Assembly: GCA_003194525.1 (NCBI GenBank)
Contig: NBIV01000276.1
Coordinates: 1-64,000 of the forward strand
DNA: 64,000 nucleotides
Direction of reading: 5' to 3'
DNA from: Gracilariopsis chorda
Lineage: Eukaryota > Rhodophyta > Florideophyceae > Gracilariales > Gracilariaceae
Of this stretch, positions 45,293 through 54,357 are shown in pieces. The notes beneath the pieces are model-generated. The model did no database searches, had not been told where the DNA came from, and saw nothing but the letters and a program-made list of their open reading frames with translations. A program made the position numbers and the translations under genes. The number at the start of each line of letters is the position of its first letter. Position 1 is the stretch's first letter.

Positions 45293-46326
45293 AGTTCTTT
45301 AGCGCGAGCGTTTTGAGCTACACGCATGGTCATCATTTCCATAAGCTGCTGGTGTCGTGTAGCCTCTTCTTGAGCTCTCCTTCTGTTCTCTTCTCGATCC
45401 TCTCGACGACACCTCATATCCTCCTCTCTACGCTGTTGCTCTTGCAACAGCGACATTTGAAAAAGCTGGTAAAAATTATCTCCTTCGGTTTCCCTTGATG
45501 TGCGTGAGAGACGAGCTTGGGACCTCTTGAAGACGATGGGGCGCACTCCCATAGTCGGGCGTAGACTATCAACAGAATCAGCGAGAGTGTTGCTCGGGGT
45601 GGCGGGAACGTGCTCAACATTTGGCGAGTTCGGGGCAGCGAGCTCGTTTTCATCGGCGTCCATTGTGTCATCAGCTTCGTCATCACTGCTCGGTAGAATT
45701 CCACCGATAGTCTCTTCTGCACCTGCACCTTCGCCTATGTCAGCTCTCTCGCACATACGAAAGCGTAAACGCTTAGCTCGTCGCATGTCATTCGGCATCC
45801 GTGGGTCACCGGTTGGAATTTTACGACGGTGGAGTGTAGCAAACTTACGCTTGATTCTATCCACAGTGCGGTTTTCTACGAAAAATGTCTCGCCGTGCTC
45901 TTTTGCAACCATATCCCACTCCTCTTTACAAAGAGGTAGATACTTCTCAATTACATTTAATACACTTTCGACTTCTTTTTGCGTGAAGCCGGTACCTCGA
46001 CTAGAACCAGAACGGCGGCCGCCTCGCTGACGAGGTCGCGGTCTCGGGCGATGAGCAATGGTAGGAGTATGACCACCATTTCCAAGTCCATATGCCTGGG
46101 AACGGGACTGCGAAGCCGCTGTAGAAGTTGCGCGTGCAGAAGGCGCATTCTGCGAAAGCACGGCACCGGCAGTGCGTGGAGGCGGTTGAGAAGCGCCCAG
46201 CAATGGCGCCGGGGTAGTGGGGGGCTGCGGAGAAGAATCGACAGATAGAGGTTCTTCAACGGGAGTGGTTGAAGCAAATCCGGAAGTCGGTGAAGCGGAG
46301 TGAAAAGGGATGTCTGCTGGAGCCAT
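45289..46326 (-). CDS. Myb/SANT-like (DUF6818-type) DNA-binding protein of the Harbinger element
   Basis: This is an intact 345-residue frame. Residues 1-110 are Pro/Ser/Thr-rich and disordered, ending in a basic patch (RPRPRPRQRGGRRSG). Residues about 113-195 form a Myb/SANT-like domain (GFTQKEVESVLNVIEKYLP, then NRTVDRIKRKFATLHRRKIP and GDPRMPNDMRRAKRL), typical of the second protein of oomycete and algal Harbinger elements. It binds the element ends and carries the transposase to the nucleus. The tail, about 275-345, is a Gln/Arg/Glu-rich coiled coil. Its stop overlaps the stop of the convergent transposase. It is open while the transposase is not. Confidence 0.75.
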   Translation of the reverse strand: MAPADIPFHSASPTSGFASTTPVEEPLSVDSSPQPPTTPAPLLGASQPPPRTAGAVLSQNAPSARATSTAASQSRSQAYGLGNGGHTPTIAHRPRPRPRQRGGRRSGSSRGTGFTQKEVESVLNVIEKYLPLCKEEWDMVAKEHGETFFVENRTVDRIKRKFATLHRRKIPTGDPRMPNDMRRAKRLRFRMCERADIGEGAGAEETIGGILPSSDDEADDTMDADENELAAPNSPNVEHVPATPSNTLADSVDSLRPTMGVRPIVFKRSQARLSRTSRETEGDNFYQLFQMSLLQEQQRREEDMRCRREDREENRRRAQEEATRHQQLMEMMTMRVAQNARAKEL

Positions 46327-46604
46327 CTGAAGGGCAACGGTTCCGGACTTGAAACCGCAGGGAGGCGGGAGGGGGAAGGGAGGGGCGGGTGTTTGGTGGT
46401 AAATGGTACGTAAGCCCGCCTTTCAAAAAGGTCGTTCTCAACGCTCAGAGTATGCGTAGCGCGCTTTCTCTTATTGCGCGCCAAAATTTGATATTTGCTA
46501 CATTGGAGCAATCTGTCTGACGAGTGGGTGGCATAACCACTTCGAGCGGTTTGCGCACACTCTTTTGGTGCAAATGCTATCAATTTGAGTACACGCATTT
46601 TGCG

Positions 46605-46627
46605 ATTTGTGTTTTTAGGAGTGACCC
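46605..46627 (-). repeat. Right terminal inverted repeat of the Harbinger element
   Basis: Inverted partner of 43956-43978; followed by the target triplet AGT. Confidence 0.85.
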
Positions 46628-47032
46628 AGTATTGGTTGATAAGTGGGTGGTGATTCCTTACTTTAATCTTTATGAACTCCTGTTCTTATAAGAGACTTTA
46701 CACAAACCAAATTCTCGTGAATTTTGCTCGTAGCCACATATGCCACGAAGTGTACCACGAGTTACGTACGAGAAGTGTAAAACCTGCTTTACGCACATCG
46801 CGTGGAAAGAATCTCGTGAGCCTCTATATCTTCCATGCCCATCTTGGAACGCCCATGGGTTTTCATGGTTCGCCAAACAGATTATTCGATTAGAGCTGCT
46901 CGAATCCGTGTACAGTTCTGCGTGCGGCATGTTTTTCTCGCCAACCAACTTAGCAAAGATCCTACTTTTCTCCTAGTGCTCTGGCGTCGCTTCAAACGGC
47001 CAAAGTCAGACTAACGAAACATTAGGCATCGC
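46628..47032. other. No clear gene between the two Harbinger-type elements
   Basis: Short frames on both strands. The stretch may hold the left end of the second transposon. No inverted repeat partner was found because its right side is interrupted by gypsy-B. Confidence 0.35.
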
Positions 47033-48001
47033 TTGCATATAATTCATAACTATACTTTCAATATCAACGCGCTGTCTGAAGAACAATGCTTAAATTATTT
47101 TTGCTTTCGGCTTAACAATATAAGGCGCATGTTTAGGATGATAAAATGGAATTTACAGCATACAAGCAGAAACCGTATCAGTGCGATGCATTCAAAGCTG
47201 CTTGCATACTATTTAAACCCTTATCCTGCACACAGACTTTGTATGACATGGAACTGATGTTTGAAATGCGGTACAGTCACATCAGTGAAATATTCTGGGA
47301 CGCAATAGAAAAATTTGTAGAATATAAAGGGCATCTCGTAACTAACTTGCAATCAGAACTTCTACGATCTTGCGCTCATATTTATTCTGAAGCCATACGT
47401 AGACTTGGGTCTCCATTGACCAGATGTGTTGGGTTCATCGATTGCACAAAAATAGAAATGAGCCACTCTGGAAGACTGGCAAGCAACAAAAGGTCTTGCT
47501 TCTCGGGGCATACGCGAAAATTGCTTGAAGTACCTAACTATATCTATGCCTGATGGATTAATTGTTTACCTATATGGACCTGAAGTTGGCCGTCGTAACG
47601 ACATGACCGTTATGCGAAGAATTGATATTGAAAGTAATATGGAATCATCTTTAGTAATTAAAGGCATTCAGTACTACCTTTATGGAGATCCGGCTTTTGG
47701 TTTAAGACCCTGGCTTCAAACTGCTTTCGATACGGAAAATGCAACAGAAGATGAGCTAAAGTACAACTGTGCGATGAATACAATTCGTACTTCCGTCGAG
47801 TGGAACTACAAAGATTTGAAACAGAGATGGACGAGGAATGCGTTTTCTAGATTACTACGTGTGAGGCAACTTCTAGTTGCCCTTTTTTACATCGCGTCTG
47901 CCTTGCTCCTGAATTTCAAGACTTGCATTGAGAAAGGAGGACAGGCAAGCTATTACTTTGATTGTGATGCTCCAATTTTTGATGTCTACTCCACTTTGTA
48001 A
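47033..48001 (+). pseudogene. Second PIF/Harbinger-type transposase (DDE_Tnp_4), frameshifted
   Basis: Three frame pieces cover the protein. 47033-47150 begins ALSEEQCLNYFCFRLNNIRR, the usual helical start. 47146-47553 contains YSHISEIFWDAIEKF and VGFIDCTKIEMSHSG (first Asp). 47525-48001 contains TISMPDGLIVYLYGPEVGRR, RRNDMTVM (second Asp), YLYGDPAFGLRP, and SVEWNYKDLKQRW (Glu). There is one frameshift near 47145 in an A-rich run and one near 47515. The protein belongs to a different branch from the neighbour at 43979. The gypsy-B insertion lies 41 bases behind its stop, so its 3' end is displaced to 57433 onward. Confidence 0.75.
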
Positions 48002-48042
48002 CAGCGTTTGCGTACTGGAGAGGTAAGGAATTCGAAGGAAAA

Positions 48043-48865
48043 TGTGGTGCAATGCCCCAAAGGGGAAAAACACCGAAAGAAGTTCGGGATCTTCCTCTCA
48101 CGAGGTGAAACCAGTTGGGTAGAGCCCTCCCAGATGTGTCACGGCGAAGCCGGTTTGTAAGACAAGAGACACCTGTCCCGACTCGCGCAGGGAGGTGAAC
48201 GCGAAGAGTCGGTATCCGCGTGAGCGGGGTGTGATCCTCAGTAGAGGTATGTTTCCACGTAAGTGGGGATGCGTGAGCGGGTGCACACAGGAGGGCCGCG
48301 GGTAGCGGGATGTACTACCCTGAAAGGGGGAAAGGAGGAAGAGTGGGCGAGGGTGAGTCGCAAGAGCGACGAACAAATACGGCAATGCCGGTGGGCAGGA
48401 CTCCCTATACAGGGCGAAACACCAATGTGATTGGAACAATTATACTCCCAAGTGTGGGTCTCTTTAGGTGTGCAAGGGGGTTAGAGGTCCCGTGGTTCAC
48501 GGCGTTTCCCTCCAAGGAGGAGTTGAGAACGCGCGCAAGCGGCAACAACTAGAGCCAGTTCCCCAGGTTGGGGTCCCTTGTTGGGGAAGCTTTACTGGTG
48601 CAACGGCAGTGCGCCGTCGCACTAAGTACTAACTTCCCAGAAATGGGTGTAAAAATAATAAATACATCTAACTAAAATTATTAGAAATACTCCACATTTC
48701 ATGGCAACATCCACTACCGTGGCCAACCGCCAATTGGCCCAAAACCGTGTCCCACGTGTGCATATCTACCATAGTGAGGCGTAGTTCATATACACACTAC
48801 ACAACCGATAATATCGGGAAAACAATCAAGTACCAGGAATCCCTCCCTGAGGGCGTTGCACTTCA
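48043..48865 (-). repeat. 3' LTR of gypsy-B (left on the plus strand)
   Basis: Starts TGTGGTGCAATGCC and ends GTTGCACTTCA; homologous to 56598-57432 and 26258-27082. Contains small hairpins such as CCCCAAAGGGG, CCGCGTGAGCGG and CCTCCAAGGAGG. Confidence 0.95.
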
Positions 48866-48880
48866 TATCCCCCTCCTGAG
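48866..48880 (-). other. Polypurine tract of gypsy-B
   Basis: On the minus strand CTCAGGAGGGGGATA lies directly before the 3' LTR, where plus-strand DNA synthesis is primed. Confidence 0.75.
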
Positions 48881-49121
48881 ACGGGAAAACGACCGCGGAC
48901 GCGGAGGACTCCCAGACGAAAATGGGTGATAAAAGCGCGTGCGCCGTCTCCGGTTCTTCTTTCCTGGCTTAGCCAGCTGGTGTAGTATAGTGTTGTGGGG
49001 CGCTAGCTGCTCCCTTGAATAAACTTTCCCGTTTAGAACGGTGATTATCGTTTGAGTTCCCCGTCTTCGACGGACCTTGCCTTGTTATCCTTTCCTATCG
49101 CCCTTCGCTCGCCCGGCAACG

Positions 49122-50018
49122 TTACCCAACTTGGGCATTGACCAGCGTGGCTGGAGCTGCAGTTCCCGTTTGACGGTGGTATCGCACGACGTGGGACCGT
49201 GGGAGGTGTTCGATTAGCTCCCACGTATCCCCACTGGGGTCATACCCGTACCAGCGGACGCAGTATTGTAGAATACCATCCTGGTCCCAGGTGTGTCCGA
49301 CAAGTCGGTCTACTACGAACTCTCGTTCGTAGACCTGCCGGCCGTACCGGGTGGTGGTTGTACTCCCTTGAGAGGGTTGCCCGCGGTGCGGTATAATGTC
49401 CCTTAGTAGGGTGTTCGGCGACAACTCCGTCGTTGCCGTGCGCTGTGGTAGCGGCCTCTGCTCGTGCGGGAGGATATCCCTCAAGAGGGTGTTTGGCGTC
49501 ATGGTTTTCACCGCCAAGTCATTCCCCATTGGGGCAGGGTCGTTTCCACTTTCGCGGTATTGCGGGCGAACCGCCAGTCGGCGGGGAACTTGGGCTCCGC
49601 CTTGGCTGTTGAGCTCACGAACCGCGAGTTTGCGGGAAGATGACCGCTCCTGCGGAATCAGCGTTTCCACGATCCCCTGGGGGGTCGTGTGCGACGCGGT
49701 GATTGCATGGCAAACCGCCTCCCTGCCAGGCGCACGAGCGCTCTGCACCATACGTTCCGGCGACGCCGTGGTGTCCACGGCTACTGACGGGCTACCTGGG
49801 GCTAACTCCGCTACACCGGTATTTTGGTCCAAATTCCCCTTTGGGGGGTGCCGGGCAGGTGCCGGTGACACCCTTTTCAGGGGCTTGGCCGCTAAGTGTG
49901 GTGCACCGTCTCCATGGGGAGGGGCAGCGTCCGGTACGACCGGTTTCGAGCGTGCGATGGCGCGCGTTTTTCCCGAGTTCCTCGGTTCTTCGCCACAGTG
50001 TTGCGGAAGTTGGCGCAA
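49122..50018 (-). CDS. gypsy-B C-terminal part with chromodomain
   Basis: The end of this frame contains VDRLVGHTWDQDGILQYCVR and WYGYDPSGDTWEL, a chromodomain with its aromatic cage residues, preceded by a Pro/Arg/Thr-rich linker in which the phrase NTLLRDI is repeated. This part targets integration to marked chromatin. Fossil of a retroelement; described by part only. Confidence 0.85.
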   Translation of the reverse strand: MRQLPQHCGEEPRNSGKTRAIARSKPVVPDAAPPHGDGAPHLAAKPLKRVSPAPARHPPKGNLDQNTGVAELAPGSPSVAVDTTASPERMVQSARAPGREAVCHAITASHTTPQGIVETLIPQERSSSRKLAVRELNSQGGAQVPRRLAVRPQYRESGNDPAPMGNDLAVKTMTPNTLLRDILPHEQRPLPQRTATTELSPNTLLRDIIPHRGQPSQGSTTTTRYGRQVYEREFVVDRLVGHTWDQDGILQYCVRWYGYDPSGDTWELIEHLPRSHVVRYHRQTGTAAPATLVNAQVG

Positions 50019-51619
50019 ATTATTCCCCGGAGCGGGGGCTTCGATTCCGTCGACGACGGGAGGCGTTTCCGGCGCCTGCGCACCAGTGTTCCATATGTTA
50101 AGTGTTTCCCGTTGTGACGGCGATATCGTTCCTCGAAAACGAGTGTTCTCCTCCCCCTCCTGAGACGGAGCGGTGGGATAAGGGATAACATTCCCCGCCT
50201 GGCGGGTGTAAATTTGCGCCAGGGGGTGGGCGTGGTAGGGGCGGGCGCTGAGAGGCCCGAATTACCCGGCTGAGCCGGTGAGTCCGACAGGGTTGGTAGG
50301 TCTGAGAGTCCCCGGCTGGGGTGTGGTAGTACCGTAGGCCTAGTACTCCCGGATGATTCCGGTGTTCCAGAGTCCGTAGGAACGGGGTTGCCTGGATCCA
50401 GGACTACCTCTGACGAGGGAGGAGGGGTAAGGACAACACGATTACGGGAAGTCCGTTCGTGCGTGTCGCCCATCTCTACCACGACAGTGTCGGTGTTTAC
50501 AGAGATGACCTTGAATGGTCCGTCCGCCACAGGCGAGAGTTTATGACGCTTCTCCCGTTCCGGATTGTAGTACTCCTTCCTGATGAAGACGTAGTTATTT
50601 GCCCGAATCGGGGGGGTCTTTCCTCGCAAGCGATCATCAAAATCCCGCTTATAAGCGGCTTGGGCCCGTGCCATAGACCTCCGCGCAGCGGGGACCAGCT
50701 TGGAAAGCCATTGCTTCCATTGCCGCCGGTAGATACCCACTGATGGGAAATTGTCCAAGGTAGCTTGGGGTTCCAGCGCCACAGGCGGGGGCATTCTAGA
50801 TAGAACCAACTCGAATGGTGAAACTCCGGTAGTCCAGTGTACCTGCGTATTGTGCGCGAAGGTTAACGCGTCAGCGTAGAGATCCCAATTCTTTGGGTGG
50901 CCAGCGACGTAGGAACGTAGCGCCGCGAGTAACGTCCGGTTAAACCGTTCAACTTGCCCATTACACTGGGGGCGGTAGGTAGTCGTGAACAAGTTCTTGA
51001 CATCCGGGATGCCACAAACATCCTGGAAGAACTTGCTCGCGAATTGTTTCCCGTTATCGGAGAGCACCTCCACAGGAGGACCGTAGACAAAAATCCAGTG
51101 GGTCACAAGAGCCTGGGCCACCGTGAAAGCGGTTATCCTCCGAAGAGGGACAGTCCACACCAGCTTGGAAAAGCGGTCGGTAATGACAAGTAGAAACGTT
51201 TTTCCACGTTTTGTGGTGAGTAGTGGTCCGAGAATATCAATTGCAATAAACTCGAGTGGCGACCCTGCGGGGAATAGTTTCATCTTCTTCGCATTTTTGC
51301 GGAGCTTGACGCGATTCTTCGCGCATTCGCTACAGAACCGCACAGTTGCGTAGCAATCCACCGCCATGGCGGGCCAATAGAAATCCATTCGCAGGGTTAG
51401 GTAGAGTTTTCTCCCACCTGGGTGACCTCTCATGGGGGCGTAGTGTGATAGATGTAACACCCGCGATTGCAAGGAATGTGGTACCACAATCTGTGGGCGG
51501 GATTCCACCTTCCGGACGAGGTAGCCCTTGTTGTCCACCCCGAAAGGGAGATCTTCACCACCGTTAAGACGGGCACGAATCCTCGTGCAGAAGGGGTCAC
51601 CGAACTTTTCTCGGATCAT
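50019..51619 (-). CDS. gypsy-B integrase region
   Basis: The frame contains the zinc-binding region (HLSHYAPMRGHPGGRKLY and CSECAKNR), the DDE core (FIAIDILGPLL, VLSDNGKQFA and NGQVERFNRTL) and a GPY/F-like module (SPVADGPFKVISVN). All parts usual for chromovirus integrase are visible. Confidence 0.9.
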
Positions 51620-51652
51620 CTCTTCCGGTGAAACCGGTACAAAATTTCCCGG

Positions 51653-53296
51653 TCATGGGTTCTCAGAATCATCTCGCGATGCGAGTAGGTCGTCAAAGTC
51701 AGCATCCTCGTCCCAGTTTTCTGGCCCAGCCTCGACGGCACACTCCGGATCATCCGGGTCTATAGCCATGAAGCATGGGACTTCATCATCCTCTGTTGGG
51801 AGTGCTTCCCCACTTGTGGGTAACCGCGATAAAGCGTCGGCCTGGGTGTTCTGCGCACCCTTTTTATAAATGACTTGAAAGTCATATTCCGCGAGGCGGA
51901 GTCTCCAGCGCATGAGGCGTCCCGACGGGTCGGAGATATTCATCAACCACCTCAATGAGGAATGATCCGTGTACACGGTGAAGTGAATTCCCATAAGGTA
52001 GGGGCGCAGAGTGGTCATCGCCCATACGACGGCGAGGCACTCTTTCTCCGATACGGAGTAGTTCCGCTCATGAACATTGAGCGAACGTGACCAATAACCA
52101 ATTGGATGTCGTTCCCCCTCGGGGGTGGTTTGAAAAAGAGCACACCCGACTTGGTAGTCGCTCGAGTCCGTATCTACGGAGTATGGCAACCCAAGTTTTG
52201 GGAGATGTAGGATTGGTGCTGATGTGACAGCCTCCTTTAAGGAGTTAAAAGCTTCCGATTGCTCGGGCGTAAATGTTCCCAGGTTTGGGGAGTTCCCCTT
52301 TCGCAACAACGCGTTCAGGGGCGCTGCAGTATCCGAAAAGTTCGGGATAAACCGTCGATAGACGTTGACCAGTCCCAGAAAGGAGCGCAGATCCGTTTGA
52401 GTACGGGGTTCTTTCGCCTCAACGAGGGATTTGACTCGAGCTTTCTCGATCGCTAACCGTCCAGGAAGGATAATGTGACCCAGATACTTCACAGTATCTG
52501 TGAAAAACTCGCATTTCCTCAACTTGAGGTTAATTCCCGCATCGCGGAGTACGGTCAGCACGTCTCGGACGTGAGTGAGATGGTCGTGCAACGAGTTGGA
52601 GAACATGATAATATCATCAAGGTAGACCAGACAACTCCGCCACTTAGAGCGATTGAGTAGCATATCTACTGCACGCTGAAAGGTGGCAGGGGCGTTGGTT
52701 AACCCAAATGGCATCCGCTTGAAGCGGTACGTTCCTGCGTGGCAGATGAATGCGGTTTTGTTGCGATCCTCCTGTCTGACAGGTATTTGCCAATATCCCC
52801 AATTGGCATCGAGAGCCGTGAACACGGTGGCGTCTCCGAGGGATTCAATACACTCGTCCATACGAGGGATAGGGTACGTGTCCCTAATAGTCACGGCATT
52901 GAGCCGGCGGTAGTCGACACAGAACCTCCAGGTTCCGTCGGCCTTCAAAGCCAGTACAACTGGGGATGCCCAGGGTGATTGAGCGGGCTCAATCACCCCT
53001 GCGCGGAGCATCTTGTCCACTTGGGACTGCTCCTCTTCCCGAGCTTTCGGACCTGCCCTGTAAGGGGGTTGCGCAACCGGTCGCGCACCGGGGATTAGAT
53101 CAATCCAGTGTTCCGTTGCATTTATCTCGCCAAGCGAGCTATCCCACATAGTGGTGAATCCCCGTAACATATTACGGGGTTTGTCAGGGTGCGACTCTGG
53201 CACATGGCTGAAGTCCAGTGCTTCAAGTGCCTTATCCGGATCAATCCGGTCGTTGCTCAACGGAGCATTGTCCTCTTTCACAGGTGTGGTTCGCAA
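51653..53296 (-). CDS. gypsy-B reverse transcriptase and RNase H
   Basis: A 547-residue open frame. Reverse transcriptase motifs: GVIEPAQSPWASPVVL, RFCVDYRRLNAVTIRDTYPI, FKRMPFGLTNAPATFQ and the catalytic YLDDIIMFS. RNase H motifs: YSVDTDSSDYQVGCALFQ, SVSEKECLAVVWA and VYTDHSSLRWL. The order and length are normal for Ty3/gypsy. Confidence 0.93.
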   Translation of the reverse strand: MRTTPVKEDNAPLSNDRIDPDKALEALDFSHVPESHPDKPRNMLRGFTTMWDSSLGEINATEHWIDLIPGARPVAQPPYRAGPKAREEEQSQVDKMLRAGVIEPAQSPWASPVVLALKADGTWRFCVDYRRLNAVTIRDTYPIPRMDECIESLGDATVFTALDANWGYWQIPVRQEDRNKTAFICHAGTYRFKRMPFGLTNAPATFQRAVDMLLNRSKWRSCLVYLDDIIMFSNSLHDHLTHVRDVLTVLRDAGINLKLRKCEFFTDTVKYLGHIILPGRLAIEKARVKSLVEAKEPRTQTDLRSFLGLVNVYRRFIPNFSDTAAPLNALLRKGNSPNLGTFTPEQSEAFNSLKEAVTSAPILHLPKLGLPYSVDTDSSDYQVGCALFQTTPEGERHPIGYWSRSLNVHERNYSVSEKECLAVVWAMTTLRPYLMGIHFTVYTDHSSLRWLMNISDPSGRLMRWRLRLAEYDFQVIYKKGAQNTQADALSRLPTSGEALPTEDDEVPCFMAIDPDDPECAVEAGPENWDEDADFDDLLASRDDSENP

Positions 53297-54110
53297 TTAC
53301 GAGTTACTCGGTATGTTCGACGCTAAAGTAGCGGTTTCCTCCCCCTCCTTAGACTTGACTTCTTCGGACGGCGGGGCGAACTCCTGAGAAGAGGTGGAAA
53401 CTCCGAGTACATCGGCGGCTGTCATCTTCGTTGGCAGCATTCCCATAGGATGGGGGGTTACACTCCCAATTACTTGGTGTTTTACCAGATACTGGGGGTG
53501 TTTGCCAAGGTTGGCAACCAATATCCGGAAAGGGACATCCGGGGAAATGGAAACAATTCCATTAGCCAGTGCCTGCGGGGATTTCTCGTACAACGAGGCG
53601 AGGGGTTGTATAACCCGAAGACCGTGTTGACGGGAATTTATCTGCACCCAGACGTGGGACTCAGGCGGTATAGAAACCGAGGCAGCGATGCGGAGCTTGG
53701 TGGACTCGCGAGACGCGGGCGGTGGTTCCTTGCGCAGCAGGGAGTGGAACTTGTTTCCGAGAGGACCGCTTTAGCGGGCGGTGAACAATCGGAACCGACG
53801 ATCCGTCGTCCAGTTCTACACGCCTGAGGCGGGGCCTGATTGCGTCGACAAATCTGTCGCAGTAATCACATCCCAGTATAACTGGTGCTGCCAATGAACG
53901 GCAAACGATGAAGTCCAACTTCACCGCAGAGGTACCAAGTCTCACGACGAGGTCCACTGTGCCCACCGTTTGTAACCGATTGTTGTTCGCATCCGAAATT
54001 TCGGGTACCGCGTCAGAGCGGATACAAGACCGCACAAGCGGGGGTAACAATGATTCCACAACAAAGTTGGGGCCTGCACCTGTATCCAGGACAGTGAGAA
54101 ACCTCACCAT
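53297..54110 (-). CDS. gypsy-B protease region and linker
   Basis: The frame at 53661-54110 reads VLDTGAGPNFVVESLL, the DTGA active site of a retroviral-type aspartic protease, then PVILGCDYCDRFVDAIRP, the flap and end of the domain. 53297-53647 is the linker before reverse transcriptase (FRILVANLGKHPQYLV). Confidence 0.85.
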
Positions 54111-54357
54111 AACTGGGGATCAAGGCCAAGGTCAGCATAGACCTTATAATTCCGCTTGGCCAAGACCAAGACTCTACCGGGAATCCGGGGATTTTTACTC
54201 CGTACCCACGGGCGACGCAACACACCGAGGTGCGCAGATTCCGCGTCGGCGGTGTCTTTCCTCGAGAGGACTTTCACCGGGGAGCGAGGCCAGGACACCT
54301 CGGGTGCCAACAGCCTCTTGTCTGAGGACGCCTCTCCCAAAGCGGAGACTCCCTCAG

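Larger units (their letters stand above)
43956..46627. mobile_element. PIF/Harbinger element with inverted ends and 3-bp target duplication
   Basis: The left end, GGGTCGCTCCGAAAAACACA (43956 onward), and the inverted right end, GGGTCACTCCTAAAAACACA (46627 backward), match at 21 of the first 23 bases. A shared ACTCAAAT lies a little further in. The triplet AGT flanks both sides (43953-43955 and 46628-46630), fitting the 3-bp duplications of PIF/Harbinger. Inside are the two genes typical of the superfamily, a DDE transposase (plus) and a Myb-like DNA-binding protein (minus), which converge so that their stop codons overlap near 45290. The element is 2672 bp. Confidence 0.88.

Noticed and set aside
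46670-46948. Open frames on both strands between the two Harbinger-type elements
   Set aside because: No motif, no conservation clue, and the two strands are equally open.
49396-50163. Plus-strand open frame of 255 residues inside gypsy-B, and many others opposite to its genes
   Set aside because: They mirror the GC-rich palindromic coding sequence of the minus strand and show no motifs. They are shadows of the integrase and chromodomain frames.
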